Shown here in pieces: positions 13,061-25,860 of a DNA stretch of 64,000 nt. A model generated the notes under the pieces. That model saw only the letters and a list, made by a program, of their open reading frames with translations. It was not told where the DNA came from and made no database searches. This DNA comes from Antedon mediterranea (Eukaryota; Echinodermata; Crinoidea; Comatulida; Antedonidae), in contig NC_092675.1 in assembly GCF_964355755.1 (NCBI RefSeq), positions 19,294,912 to 19,358,911 of the forward strand, in the 5' to 3' direction. Position numbers and translations under genes: made by a program. How positions within the stretch are numbered: position 1 is the stretch's first letter; every line of letters starts with the position of its first letter.

Positions 13061-15439
13061 CCAAAGCCTGTCATATTAAAAATATATTCATTTTCAACAT
13101 CATTTGTTGTTAGTAAAAATGTTATTATGCTAGATGCAGGTACAGTAGAAAAAATATCAACCCAGTAAATATATACACCCCTGAATACTACTGTTTGTAA
13201 AATAAAACGTACATGTTTGGACTCTAAGTGTTTATATTTGGAGCATTTGTTCACCCCTTTAAACGTTTAAATATGTAGACTCGCGCTGTGCATACCAGTA
13301 TTGCATACAGTTGCAGCGATTTCAAGTATATTCAATTGCATACCGCTAGGTGTATGCCTCTCAACACTACAAACAATTCCAATGGGATTCCATGGTTAAG
13401 AAGAGCAAACAGCCCCTGGCATATCAAAGCAAAATTTACATGTAGAGTGAATAGAGAAAAAGCAACAGTAGGTGTTACATGTTGTGTGCCGCGGCTGTCC
13501 CTGCTGAGCAGGCTTCAACTCGATACAATCCAGCTTTCCGGTATCTTAATCTCATTCCGATGTGCTCGTATATTATTTCGCTGCAGGTTTATCAATTGCC
13601 TTGAATTGGTAAAACAACAAAGAGCATGTAATGGGTTTTTGTGTGTGTTTAGTATATTCTTCCTTCCATGCTGTATTCTAGGCATTGAATTCAAGCAACA
13701 ACCATAATTATAGTAAATTAATTAGCATATGAAAGATGCAGCTAAATAAATTGTCAAGGAATGAACAGTAATAATTGTATCTAAACTTAAAGGAGAATTA
13801 TACAAGACATTTTTAAAAACAAATAAAATATGTTAATCTATAATTAGAAATTTAGAGGTTAAATCTAATTCTTTTTTAACATTTTAACAAATGTAATTAT
13901 AATGATTGCAATTGTAATTTAATCTGTCCATAGTTAATTGAACTTTTAATAATCAAAATAAACTGTGGTAATGTATTAAGTGAGTATCATTATCAGGGTG
14001 AATTTCTGTTGCTTATTGATGTGTACACATACTTAGAATTTGTAAGATACATTTAACTGAAAGCCCTCAAACTTCAAGGTGAGAAATAAGTAATTTGGAG
14101 TTCAACTCCCTGGTGTAACAAAGGGCCTAAGCCTGCTATACTTATTGTATTAAGGAGCTTAATCTGTTTTAAAATTCAATAATAAACATAATTTTTCAAG
14201 TCATCAACAGATATTGTATTACTGTATATTATTGCCAACCTACTGTAACAGACACTATTGTAAATCCTATTCTTTATTTTTCTTCTCTGTATTGTAAATA
14301 ACAAAACCTTCCTTAATTCTAGTGAATACAAATAAAAGAGAGCAAGTAAAGGAATTTGGATGCAGCAAACATAAACCACATGGAATAAAACAGCTTGAAA
14401 AATCCTACTTGTAGGATTAATAAGATTATTTATCTATGTTCCCAATAATCTCAGATAAACAGAAGGATTTGGGGATTAAGAAAGAACTTCCTTACAACAT
14501 ATCATATTTTTTAAACATATATTTTTTTTTTACCGATACTTATGAAGGTTTAAATTTCCAATTCGGAAACATGAACACTAAGATCAATTTTTCTAAAAAC
14601 CAGACACCTAGGAAACTTCTTTATATCATAGGGCCAGCCTCAGATTTGGGTTTCATAAACCCTGTTCAGGCTGAGTTATTATATAAGTTGGTTCTTATCA
14701 TGGACCTATAATGTATAGGTCCATGTTCTTACCTACTGAAGTTACCGATAAGTGTGTCTATAAAACCAACATACCCAGGGTTTATAACAGCTAGCCTTAT
14801 GAAAACCTTTATATAGCTAAAGTAAGCATAGTAAGATGTATTTATACAGAAATCCATGTTCAATACTGTGCCAAACATATAAATTAAAATAATTTATATT
14901 AGGTTGTATGAAATAAGATACTTAATACTGTATAAACAATATATTGCAATAAAGTAAAATCAAAGTCCTAATTGCAATATAATTATTCATATCACTATCA
15001 ATAAACTTGGTAGTGCATAACTTGCCTTAACTGATAATACCCTACGTTACTATCATATGCATTAGTTATACTCATATAAATCAAAAAACCCATATCGTTA
15101 ATGATAATGTGGAAATCTGAATATTGTTAACGATGGGTTTCATATGCTGAAAGTAATAAAATTATTTCCTTCCGGCTTAGTTATACTAAGCAACACAATT
15201 TTCAAGAAAACAATACATATTTTGTTTGTAATTATATGCAACATAAAAATAATGGATACCAATACTAATTAGGCCAGACATTACTTCCTGTTTTGAAGAC
15301 TAATAATAAATTAAAACTTTTTTGGGCTTTTGTATGAGAGGTCTTAAACAATGCATAAAATATCCACAATGAACGTAGGCTACATGTCTGGTGGAATTGC
15401 CGTGCCTTAGGTTAATTAAATTGTCTTTTGTAAGATTTT
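13061..15439. other. Noncoding sequence with a GC-richer patch and one perfect hairpin
   Basis: 13470-13570 is locally GC-richer (GCCGCGGCTGTCC) and lies in a 139-codon plus frame with no recognisable family. It could be regulatory sequence or a UTR, but nothing decides it. A perfect 27-base hairpin lies at 14699-14725 and is listed separately. Confidence 0.3.
14699..14725. repeat. Perfect hairpin, 12-bp arms
   Basis: CATGGACCTATA, loop ATG, then the exact complement TATAGGTCCATG. The phrase TATAGGTCCATG recurs at 54602-54613, where it also forms one arm of a hairpin, so this may be the end of a small inverted-repeat element. Confidence 0.6.
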
Positions 15440-15680
15440 GTTCAATAATTGAAGAATGATTGAAAACAAGGTGTAGAAAGAACAATAGTATTTCCTTTAA
15501 ATCAGAGTAACATTGAGATGTCAGAGAGTATCATCTCCGGATTTAGCTCAATATTGTTCAATAATGTAATTATCACGGGATGATTGAAAACCAGGTATAT
15601 TATGGAACAATAGAATTTCCTTTAAATTCCTTAAAAGCATTGTAATGTCAGAGAATATCTTGTGCAGGTTTAGTTCAAGC
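15440..15680. repeat. Tandem duplication, ~116-bp period, two copies
   Basis: Units start at 15440 and 15556, each with GTTCAATAAT. Both then carry ATGATTGAAAAC, GAACAATAG, ATTTCCTTTAAAT, ATGTCAGAGA and a TTTAG(C/T)TCAA end. Small indels separate them. No coding frame crosses both units. Confidence 0.6.
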
Positions 15681-18600
15681 ACCTACGGCTGACTGTCTTA
15701 TTGATTGGCCTCTGGGTAGGCAGTGTCTGTAACGACTGGTAACGCACAAAACACAGGGCTGGTAAGTTGCTCATTTAAATGTCAGAAAAAATTTTTAAAA
15801 TACATCAACCACAATCCGCTTAGCATTTAGGATTTAATCCATGTTAAGCCAGGCTTTCATTCTAATGGGCTTGATTGTGTATGTTGGATGCTTGACATTG
15901 GCCAGGTACCTTAAATTTAAATCTGCCTGAATTTTAGTTGGATGAGGTCATGCTAAACTGAAAAACACACTTACCAAACAGCAAACTAGAATTAACTTGG
16001 CCAAAAGAGAATGCTTGAAATTAAGAAGAAGAAGAAACACTTTTAGTTTGGTTAAAAACAAACAAAATCAAAATTATTTTATGATCCTTTTCTATGAGCA
16101 GAAAATGATTTAAAAACTGTTTAATGGTTTTAAATACTCCTAAATCGTTTACGGTCTAAATAAAAAAATAGTTTCTGTGGAACGATATTTGGATGCAATG
16201 TAGCCGTAGTCTCAGCCGCACCTGATGGAACCATTTTAATTGTTGTAAAAATTAAGCTGCAACGTGATCTTTGTTTATAAACTAAACTAAACTACCAAAA
16301 TCAGTTTCAAGGAAACCATTCTTTTTGGATTTTAGAATAGAAACAGGTCATTAACAACTCCTGTGTTCATGTTCTGTTGTTCACTTAACTTTAGGAAAGA
16401 ACTTCTTGCTTGTACTTTTACATCTATAATTTTACTAAGTAACATTAACCTCAAGACCTGCTTAAAAGGTAAAAAGTGCTCAGTTTATGTGTGGTAAAAG
16501 ACATCAAGAAAATCTAGCCACCGACAATCAACCTATCAACAAAACAGTCTTTGTTTTCTTATTCATAGTTGTATATCTCTCAGGTATCACACACCTGCCT
16601 CTTACAATCCTTGGAATTAATTACCAAAAAATATACAAAAGATCCAGTCCAATAACTGACCCGTAACCAAAGCACACAATCCAAATTAATTAAGAATATA
16701 AAACCTTTACTTTCTGCTGTAAAAATAAAATACCATTTAGATGATCTTTTGTGTCTGAAGAGTCGTTGACTGAAAATGATATCAACTGACCAATGTTCTG
16801 CTTGTTGTAATGATTAATAGAATCGTTTAATCAAAAGCGCTCCTTACGATAATGAATGGTATGAAGTACCTATACTGACAATCAGTGTTACAGTCTTTAC
16901 AATGTCTACAAACATGTTTCACAAAACAAATGAAAAATAAATTTGCTTATACAAATATCACCTCATTCAGAGTTTTTATTAACCCATTAACCATTCTTCA
17001 ATCAAAATCAGTTGACGAGTTCATTTAAAATAAACTTTCTACCTAATAATTCTGCTTTTAATACTCAAAATAAACTTATATTAGGGGATAGCAGACTGTT
17101 TTATTTATTACCAACTAAGGGAGATGATTTAACAAACTTCAATATTTTGGATATATCTGTCTTCGGGTATAATTAATAGTAACGCCGGCATATCCAAGAA
17201 GGTAGACACAAAATAAACTTTATCTTTCCAATCAAATTGATCTTTTAATTCCTTTACTTTAATTTTCAAATAATACCTCTATTGTTCCTACAATCTTAAA
17301 ACTTCAATAAATTGTTATTTAACAGAACTAATTGTCAATGATTGTTATCACAAAGTGGGTTTAAAAACAAAGTGTTAAATCCGTGCAGGTGTATCAAAAG
17401 CGGTACTACACATCAAAGGGGTTCTGGACAAAAGTTTCACAGGTTTTTCAAAGTTTTCTCCTATAGTTGTGTGTACAGCGTGATGGTAGTGTGATAGTGA
17501 CCTTGGTAAACATAACATTTGGCTAATAGATCTTTTTGATAAAACTAAATTTCGTAAAGCAATGGTGTTAAAATGTTTCACCGCCTATTGAGTCTTAAGT
17601 AGAATACAATGCACGAAATATTGTGGTTTTCTTTATCAAATCTTTCAGGTTTAAAGCTTAATCTCAGAAATTAAGAATAATATCATTATATTGTTTAAAA
17701 GAAATAAAACGAAGAAACCAACTGTTATGTTTATTAGGTAGAGAGAGAGGTGACCACCACTTGTATACAGTATATACTATTGATAATGCATACAGTAGAA
17801 GGCTAATTTAAACTCTGATTGAACTGGTACATATTTACTACAATGTGTTAAAAGGTTTAACTGTTACATTTTTAAATTTTGTGACTGATTGAATGATGCG
17901 GTGAGATTTGAAAACTAATGATGAATTTCACTGAATTATTCACGTTTACTTTTTAAGCCATCAAATATTAAAATTAATCTAAATGTAGTATGAGATGTAT
18001 GTATGAATCAGATTTCAAAGTAATTTCATTTCGCTGAATCTGGGAAGGCAACAAATTGGTTATCGATTATGAGAGTTGGAATTTATGAATGATAAAATTT
18101 CTTTCAGATAATAAGGAATTTGAATTCTTTTTCTATTTCTAAAAATAAACACTAACAATGTGAAAAACTGCTCCTATAACTTAAACCTATTTATTCAATA
18201 TTATGCAAATTTTGTATTATCCAAGTAGGGATAGGTCAATTTTCGGCCAATTTTATGCACCAATCAGGCACCTGTGACCGAATTGACAGATGGTGTTAGG
18301 TGTGGAAGTGGTTAAGGTACTGTAGACAATCATCAACTGTGGTTGGACGTATTAAAGGCCTAAAAACAATAAACTTCTGTTAAAAACCAATAAACATAAA
18401 AAGAAAACCTCAAAAGTTTTTCCTATTTCCTCTAATGAATTCAGAAATATCATTAAGTGCATTGGTGTTGAATTTAAACATTTTTTAGTCATCATTTATA
18501 AATGGAAAATCTAAAATATATTTATTGACGGAAAAGTATCCTGTAAAATATAAATATGGCTGGTAGATAATGAAGAATAATATGTGAATAACAAAACAAT

Positions 18601-19134
18601 CTAATTCTGTTTGTGATAGAAAAAGGGAAACGAATATCAGTCACCGAAAAGGAACATTATGAACTGTAGGTGTGTATATAAACTGCTGAAAGAACATGTC
18701 CACACCTGAGTCCACTTCAAATAATAGGTTACTCATTCTATAAACTTATACAGTAATACAGTAGGCGACATTTATCATCTATTCTATACCTGTACCAATA
18801 ATACAATGGTTTAATAATTATATAGGTCATCTGTTAAGCAAGCTTAGCTATCATCAGCTAGCATCCATTGGGAAGGATCTATTATTCCAATATTGCAAAC
18901 AGTTACAAAATGGATTCTTTATTGTGTTACACACTATGTACATAAATCATTACAATCCAGTAGCCTCCAGTGTTGGTATAACTCTGCAAACAGTGGCCGT
19001 CTTAAAGTAAATTTATCAATAATTGTACTTTCTCTGTATATATGCAGAAAGATTTACCTTTAATGCCTATAAATTCAGGGGTTCTCAATGCTATTATAGC
19101 CCTTGAATTAAGTGCTTACAATTACATTTTCCAG
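15681..19134. other. AT-rich noncoding sequence
   Basis: No supported gene. At 16277-16301 AAACTAAACTAAACT ends a stretch beginning near 16150. The same (AAACT)n ending occurs at 35968-35983, so both may be short retroposon tails. A plus-orientation GAGAGAGAGG run lies at about 17741-17751. Confidence 0.35.
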
Positions 19135-19221
19135 TCCAAGGAGTTGTTCTGGGGTTTATCTGTCATTTGGAACAAATGGCCACTAACCCAAGGTTTTGCA
19201 AAGCAAATATCAATAAAGAGG
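19135..19221 (+). CDS. Orphan candidate internal exon, unidentified
   Basis: An acceptor ATTTTCCAG precedes 19135 and a consensus donor GTAAGT follows at 19222. Between them are 29 codons open in one frame with phase 0 at both ends (begins SKELFWGLSVIWNKWP). The frame is rich in Trp and Lys and matches nothing I know. There is no neighbouring exon to pair it with, so chance splice sites around an open AT-rich stretch are the likelier reading. Confidence 0.15.
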
Positions 19222-22200
19222 GTAAGTCAAACTAGCAGTAGGCTATTGCTTGTTTTTCCATCCTGAATATGCAACAGTAATAGAATAGGTCATATACATT
19301 ACTTTTTTACGATATAGTTAATTACATTAATTTCAAATAATCAGTGTAATTGGTTTCATTTTATACACATGCCTAAGTGACATGTAAAAGGAACTGATAA
19401 ATTGATAAGAAAATCATTTATGGCAATCAGTATCTCTGAATGGATTTTGACGAGGGGATCGAGTAAGAAGGTTTCAAAATCATTTGAAAGTAACCTCTAC
19501 CGTTTTAAATAGGTATCTTTTACATTTTTGAACAGACTTGTACAACCAAAAAGTGTCCACTTTCGCTCACAGTTTTAAATACCCAGTTGAACGGAATTTT
19601 ACAACCAAAAAGTAACCATCATTTGCTCAATGTTTGTTTCAATGGAATGAATTTAATGAGATGTTTAAACAAACATGTGATCTTATGCTGACTTTTATCA
19701 AGTGACAATCCATTTCAAAATCTCTTGTGACAGACGAGTTCTCATTCATCTAAACCAACTAACCTATTACTTTTGCATTGCCTCAGGTGATCAAATAATC
19801 ACATTATATAATAGGAGACACATTCCAGTAATGCTGCAATCTGGGTTCACCTGTGCGTTAAACTAAATTGTGGTAAATGTACCTGAACAACTATAGAATA
19901 AATATCCGTTCAAATACTGATGTCATTACTATTCATGAAAGCAACAGATAACTTTTCACCATGATTGCGATTTCTTGACCTAATTTCATATTTCTATTAA
20001 TTTTATGAATATAAAGCAGTTATTATTATTTCTGTATAATTAGGCTAATCGTTTACCAGTAATAGCTGAGCCTTGCATGCTTAGCCAAGCTTGTAATACA
20101 TTATGCAATCCATTAGTTAGAAAACTGAATAGTGCATAGCTTCAGAATCATCTATTTCAGCGTTTTAAAGAATTGTCTTCTTCCTTCTAAGAATACAAAG
20201 CCTATACTCTATACTGATAATATTTGATCATAATTATTAAAAAGTCATTTATTTAATTGCCAACAGCTATAAATGATCTTATTTATAATTCTTGTTCTTC
20301 ATTGATTTCAATATACCAAACCATCCGTAAACACTTGGAGAGATAAGTTAATCTTAACGAGAAATTCCCACACTGATGACGACCAATCAGTCTCGTGTTA
20401 CAAAAAATCAAATCCAATTGGTTTATATCGACGAGCACAAATCATGTTACTAGCGAACACAATTGCGGTGATAGTCGAGCAGTTTACCGTAGGTCATAAT
20501 CAATTTAACAAAATTTGCCATATCTTTACCAATGTAATCTTATTTGTAATCAAACTGGTTGTTCTATTCTTTGTTTGAGTAATTAAATTCAAGGAAGGTA
20601 GAAACTGATGTTGATTTGGCTTGCATCACTGCTAATGAACACTTGATTCACTTCAGTGAACACGTTTACATTAGGGCTAGATCAAAGTTTACAAAATACC
20701 AAATATTATACACACAACTATTCATGTCTATAGGCACATTACTGAATACATGAATAGTAGATATAATTCTCTTATTAATTACCATCTTAGTTAGTAATCA
20801 GTTTAGGTTAGTATATTTGCATAAACTTGAGCAAGAAATTAGATGCAAAATCTACAAACATTTTGATGAATTCCTTGAGGAATAAATCAGGATTATTTTT
20901 CTCTTCAGTTGTAAGTGTATTGGAGGAAATGGTCAAAGTAAAAAGTAGGTTGACATATGGCGGCCTTCCTTCCCAGCCTTCAGCTCTGGTCTACAGATGG
21001 GCCCGCAGATGGGTAAATGCAGGCCTGCAGAGAAGCTGACTTCATGTCTGCCTGCATATTGCTGTCCTTTACTTCGATGTAATTCCTAGGTCTGAGTAAT
21101 TATTAATTGGCCTAGCTGTTTAGTAAATGGTCATTTCAATATATTAATAATTTCTTTGTGATTAACTAGTAATAATGGCTATACACTCTGGTCATACACT
21201 TATTAATCAAAGTGCACTGAAGGTGATTGATAAACTAAAAGATGCATTGTGATGATTAATATTAAACCAAAGGATTATTATTATTATGAAAATACTTTTA
21301 AATTTTCAAGCTTAGGCTAGTAATAATCACAGGTAACGTAAATATTATTTATTTAGTAACTGGTAAATTTAGGGAAGCACGCTTCATGATGATGGATTTG
21401 TGTCACTCTTTATTTGTTGATGAATGAAGGTTTTCAACCATTCCATTTATTGAGCAAGGGATTATGATAAATGTAATTCTTTCCCCCTCCCCAAGACCCC
21501 TGGAATGTTGGTTTAATCAAAGTAAACAAGGTTTCAAATTGACTACTTCAAACTGAAAGATATTAATGACCAATTGCTTATATAAAGCTGATTTATTTTA
21601 TTAAGAGTGCAATTTTGTTTACTTGTTCTTCAATGCAAACGACATCTTTGAATTTTGTTCATTTGGACTTTAAAGTTCACTCGTATAAATCATGATTTGT
21701 TTTTGGTTCACTAAATCCATTTTATTGGTTTAATGCCGAAATATCTCAATTGTGTCACCAAACATCATCTTAAAATGTTCTTCAATAGACAATAAAAGTT
21801 CTCCTCTCTTTTCTATGCTATATATCAAGCTTTGTTTTTTTAGTTTCTTAAACATATCTCACCGGTTCAAATTACTGAAATCTCTGAATTGTGTCACCAT
21901 ACTCCACTGTAAATGATATCAATGGCTGCCCGAGGCATACTGCTTTGAACCGAGTACAAGCTAAACCCGGAGGTGACAATTATCATTTTCTGAAATGTGG
22001 ATTTTGAATCCCGTAGGGATCTCTTTACAGTTACAGTAATGTATTGCAGCATACACAACGTTAACTATGCAACGAAATGTTAACATGAATTCAGACTGAG
22101 AAATGAAATCAGACAAGGATGTACAAGATGATTTAATAATGATTTTAAACAATTTTCGAGGTATATTCAATATGAGTTGATTGACTTTTTTATCGATTAA

Positions 22201-24929
22201 ACATCAGTTCATATTATGTAGGTCTATACAAATGCATAATTTCCGATAATTATAATTACACAAACAAAGGTGTTCGTAGTCCGAATGTCGTACATGGATA
22301 AACCAACATTCTTCTGTAGCTCATTTTCCATCAAAGACCAATACGTAAAGAAAATGGGAAAAGAAAATTGGACAGTCTGCAAACCACGCCCTCTTGTTGA
22401 AACACCCCAACAGATTCTTTCTTTTTGTACTGTTGATGGACATGTTACGTAGAAAGGATGAATGAAAAATTTCTGGAATTCTACAATAAGCCATACAACG
22501 AAGATGAGGAGTCGTTTGCGTTGTTTCTATATTTCTTATTGTGATTAAGATAACCTCTTTCAAATTTACACTATTTTTATTATACCATGTATCATCATTG
22601 TACTTTCTGCGTCAAATAATATCACTTAAATGTACTTTCTCTAGATGTCTAATATGATAATATCAACGAAAATTAAATTTAACATTTTTTCAAGAAACGT
22701 CAATGAAAATGAGTTAAAATATCTTGCATGTTTTGCTTTAGGGCTTGTACTATATAAGACGTTGAAAATGTGTACTACTGACAGTAGTCTAAAAGAGGGA
22801 CTCTTAACAAGATATGGCGTTGGGCATTTACTCCCTATACTCAAATTACGAACAACCCAGGCTTCAAGGAACATTAGTAACAAAGAATTGCAACAGCTAA
22901 CATGATACTCAACAGTTTTCAATTATTGATTTCCAGTTTGTTTTTCTAATACATTTTCCATACTGTATATACTATTTCGCAGAATTTTAAAATAAATATT
23001 TACATTTGTTGAACTGCGTCCTAGTTTCATTCCTAAGGAGATTAGCGTAGGTAAGGTATCTTGAACTAGATGCTAACATCGTATTAACCACCAGGACATA
23101 CGCATACGCATGGTATTACTTTCTTCCATATTATTACTTGCAACATTAATGTTTAAGTACTGTATGTGAGTCAATCAGTGCCGAATAGTTCAAAATCTCT
23201 GGCTAGGATTCCGATAATCATCAAGATTAAGTAACGCTTACTGGTAGTAGTATGTCAGCCAAATGAGAGACGCTAGCAATATTACGGACGATAGATTTAT
23301 AGCATATCACTGTCACGAATATTTTACTAAACCTTAAGAGCTTTGACCAAATCAAAGCTTTTCCCTGGAAGAATATGACAATCTGATGAGTTATCTAACA
23401 TGTTGTAGATTTGGCTTTGTAAATGGTATTATGTTAACTGGAGTATTTTTTATAAAAGTAATCAATTCAAAGAGAACTAAAGAGCATTGCAAAAATACTA
23501 ATAATAATAATAATATCTTTTTTTAATAGTTATACAGTATATCCAAAAGCAGGTTTGTTGGAAAAAACTTGGTTCTCGACATGGAGTAAAAATTATTAGA
23601 AAAAATAAAGAAACTTGTTTAGCCCACTTCAGATTCTGCACTTGGTCTCTCATTTTCAGGAAACAATATTTTAAACATTGTTTTTTTTAAAGCTAAACAA
23701 CATAAATAATATAATATCATTAGTATTTCCTAATAAAAGAAAAATAATGAATGAATGTACTACCTGTATATGTTAAATAATACCTATCAAAAGATTATTA
23801 ATATGCATCACTATACAAACTAATTTGCATATTTATCATTTTTATTTGATCTAAACATGAAGTAATCATACATATTTGTATTTTCTGGTTGTAATGTTGA
23901 TTTTATTTTCACATTTAATGCATGCAATCGCCTAATTCATGATCATTCAGTTATTTTTAAGCCATTTATCATTTCAACAAGATATAATATCTTAACACCT
24001 TTGAAAATATGTGATTGGTCATAGAAATACAAGGTGAGACAATTAGAATATAAATATCCTTCTTAGGCTACTACCTACCTAAAGAAAATGTAACAAATGC
24101 AGTATAGTCACAACACATTTTGACAAGGATGTATGGTATAAAAGCATACAAATCTTGCAAATTCAATGAATCAGTTATAATAATTTATGTAAGATTATTT
24201 TTCTTTTTAACATCTGAAATTCAGTAATAACATTTATACAGTACCTTTGTGAAAACACAGATAACCCAGTCACATATCAGCATTTGTCAAAAATACTAGT
24301 ATCCTTGAATTTGGTTTCCTTCATATTCATGTGTTGAAACATTCTTTTTGATTCAATAACACAAAAATAAGATCTTCGGAAGGGAACAGCATCAAAAGGC
24401 CTTATAGCAATATTCAAAATAACTTAAGTTGACATGCCAACATATTCCACTAAGGCGGAGGCAACCATGAAACATATGGAAATGGGGTAGTACTAAAGGC
24501 TCCCCGCGGTCTCACTTACAAAATTAATTTCTATACCCTTGGAAGAACTACGGCATTTTTTTGTACAATTTAATTCAACTGATTGGAACAAATGTCCACA
24601 ATGCAATCAAATGAAATAAAATCTTTGCCGAAGAATCGTTGCGATTGAAATTTTTCGCCATCTGTTCTCATTAGATGCGGGAAACCTGACAGTTTTGATG
24701 ATAATCTATTAGTGTTTTGTTTTCTGGGGGCTCAAAATTACTCTACGCATATCACTGACTTATTGTTAGTCCGCAAATTAACAACTAAAGTAGCGGCATT
24801 CACAGAATTTCTAAAGTAGTAAAATTACAGTGTAATGTCCGTGTAACTTATGGCTTTATTTTAAACTTTTTGCTGAAGATTTTGGACAAGCATTTTTGTT
24901 GTACCACTATGGTACTAGACAGTATATAT
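19222..24929. other. Noncoding sequence with two short repeats
   Basis: A 59-bp period direct duplication lies at about 19529-19646, sharing TGAAC(A/G)G and TACAACCAAAAAGT. At 22344-22410 lies a copy of the dispersed phrase ATTGGACAGTCTGCAAACC followed by ACGCCCTCTTG. No exon could be supported; 20827-21039 and 22641-22922 are open in one or both strands without family signatures. (ATT)n/(AAT)n runs occur at about 21276 and 23504. Confidence 0.35.
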
Positions 24930-25700
24930 TTGCTATTATATAACACCTAAATAAATTCCTGTCATTTGATTGGACGATTGTGGGTCACATGGCGTGCAAT
25001 AGTACGCACTATTCAACGATCGTTAAATAGTACTTTTTGAAACATTTTTGTGTACGAAAAAAAAAACGTCTCGCGGATGAAAAAAAATCTAGTACACAAA
25101 TTATCCTATGATATGGCTCTGTACTGTGAAATACAACAGCGCCACCTGTCGTCTGGTCTCAGTTTCATTTGTAAACACCACCGCGAGATATGCAACAGCA
25201 GCAGATATTTGTGTACGATTTGGACATTATGTACTAATTTCATTCAAAAAGGCATTTAAATTAGCTTTAGATTGTTTTTAGGATTTTGATTAATTAATGG
25301 GGACATCCCTACAAGACGTGGAATTGTTGGAAAAACCATAATTAGCTTAGATAAGTTCCAATTGTCTGTCGAAGTTTTGCCTTTCAGCCAAGCTAGTACT
25401 ACTAGGCTACTAAGTTACTAGGGTAGCCTAGGCCATGCTAGTATTACTATTAGGCTAGGCCTAGCCTAGGCGTTTTAGCCTTGCTAGGCCTAGGATTGTT
25501 TGGTCGTTTGTTGACATAATTAACACAAAAGTAGGTGTGTTTACGAAATCCATATAAATATAACATTTAATATAAAATTATTAAAAACCAAATGTTACTG
25601 TTTTTAATCAATGTGTGTGAATGAAATGTAGTAAGCTTTGGTTAGGGCTACCTTTTATTTGATTCAAATAACTAGAATTTATTTAGATGTTATATAAAAC
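24930..25700. repeat. Probable repeat-derived sequence left of the 25.7-kb fold-back
   Basis: 24960-25030 reads like transposable-element terminal sequence (ATTTGATTGGACGAT, then AACGATCGTT palindrome). At 25395-25490 there is a dense TAGGCCTA/TAGCCTAGG patch with the palindrome AGGCTAGGCCTAGCCT. No coding frame was recognised. I infer that it belongs with the fold-back that follows, but the boundaries are unclear. Confidence 0.3.
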
Positions 25701-25860
25701 AAATAATGAATGTTTTGTATTCGTGTAATGGTACAAATAATGGCACTTGGTGAATGATGAAAGGTTATATCAACTCGGCTCATCGCCTCGTTGATATAAC
25801 CTTTCATCATTCACCTCGTGCCATTATTTGTACCATTACACTCATAAACATTCATTATTT
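25701..25860. repeat. Long fold-back inverted repeat (MITE-like), ~75-bp arms
   Basis: The left arm begins AAATAATGAATG and runs through GTAATGGTACAAATAATGG and AAAGGTTATATCAAC. The right arm is its near-exact complement, ending CATTCATTATTT at 25860. The centre is around GGCTCATCGCC at 25777-25787. Mismatches are few, so the RNA or single strand would form a ~75-bp stem. Weaker complementarity continues about 10 bases outward on both sides. Confidence 0.75.

Noticed and set aside
13288-13707. 139-codon plus-strand frame
   Set aside because: No domain, no signal, and ordinary composition apart from one GC-richer patch. Not supportable as a gene.
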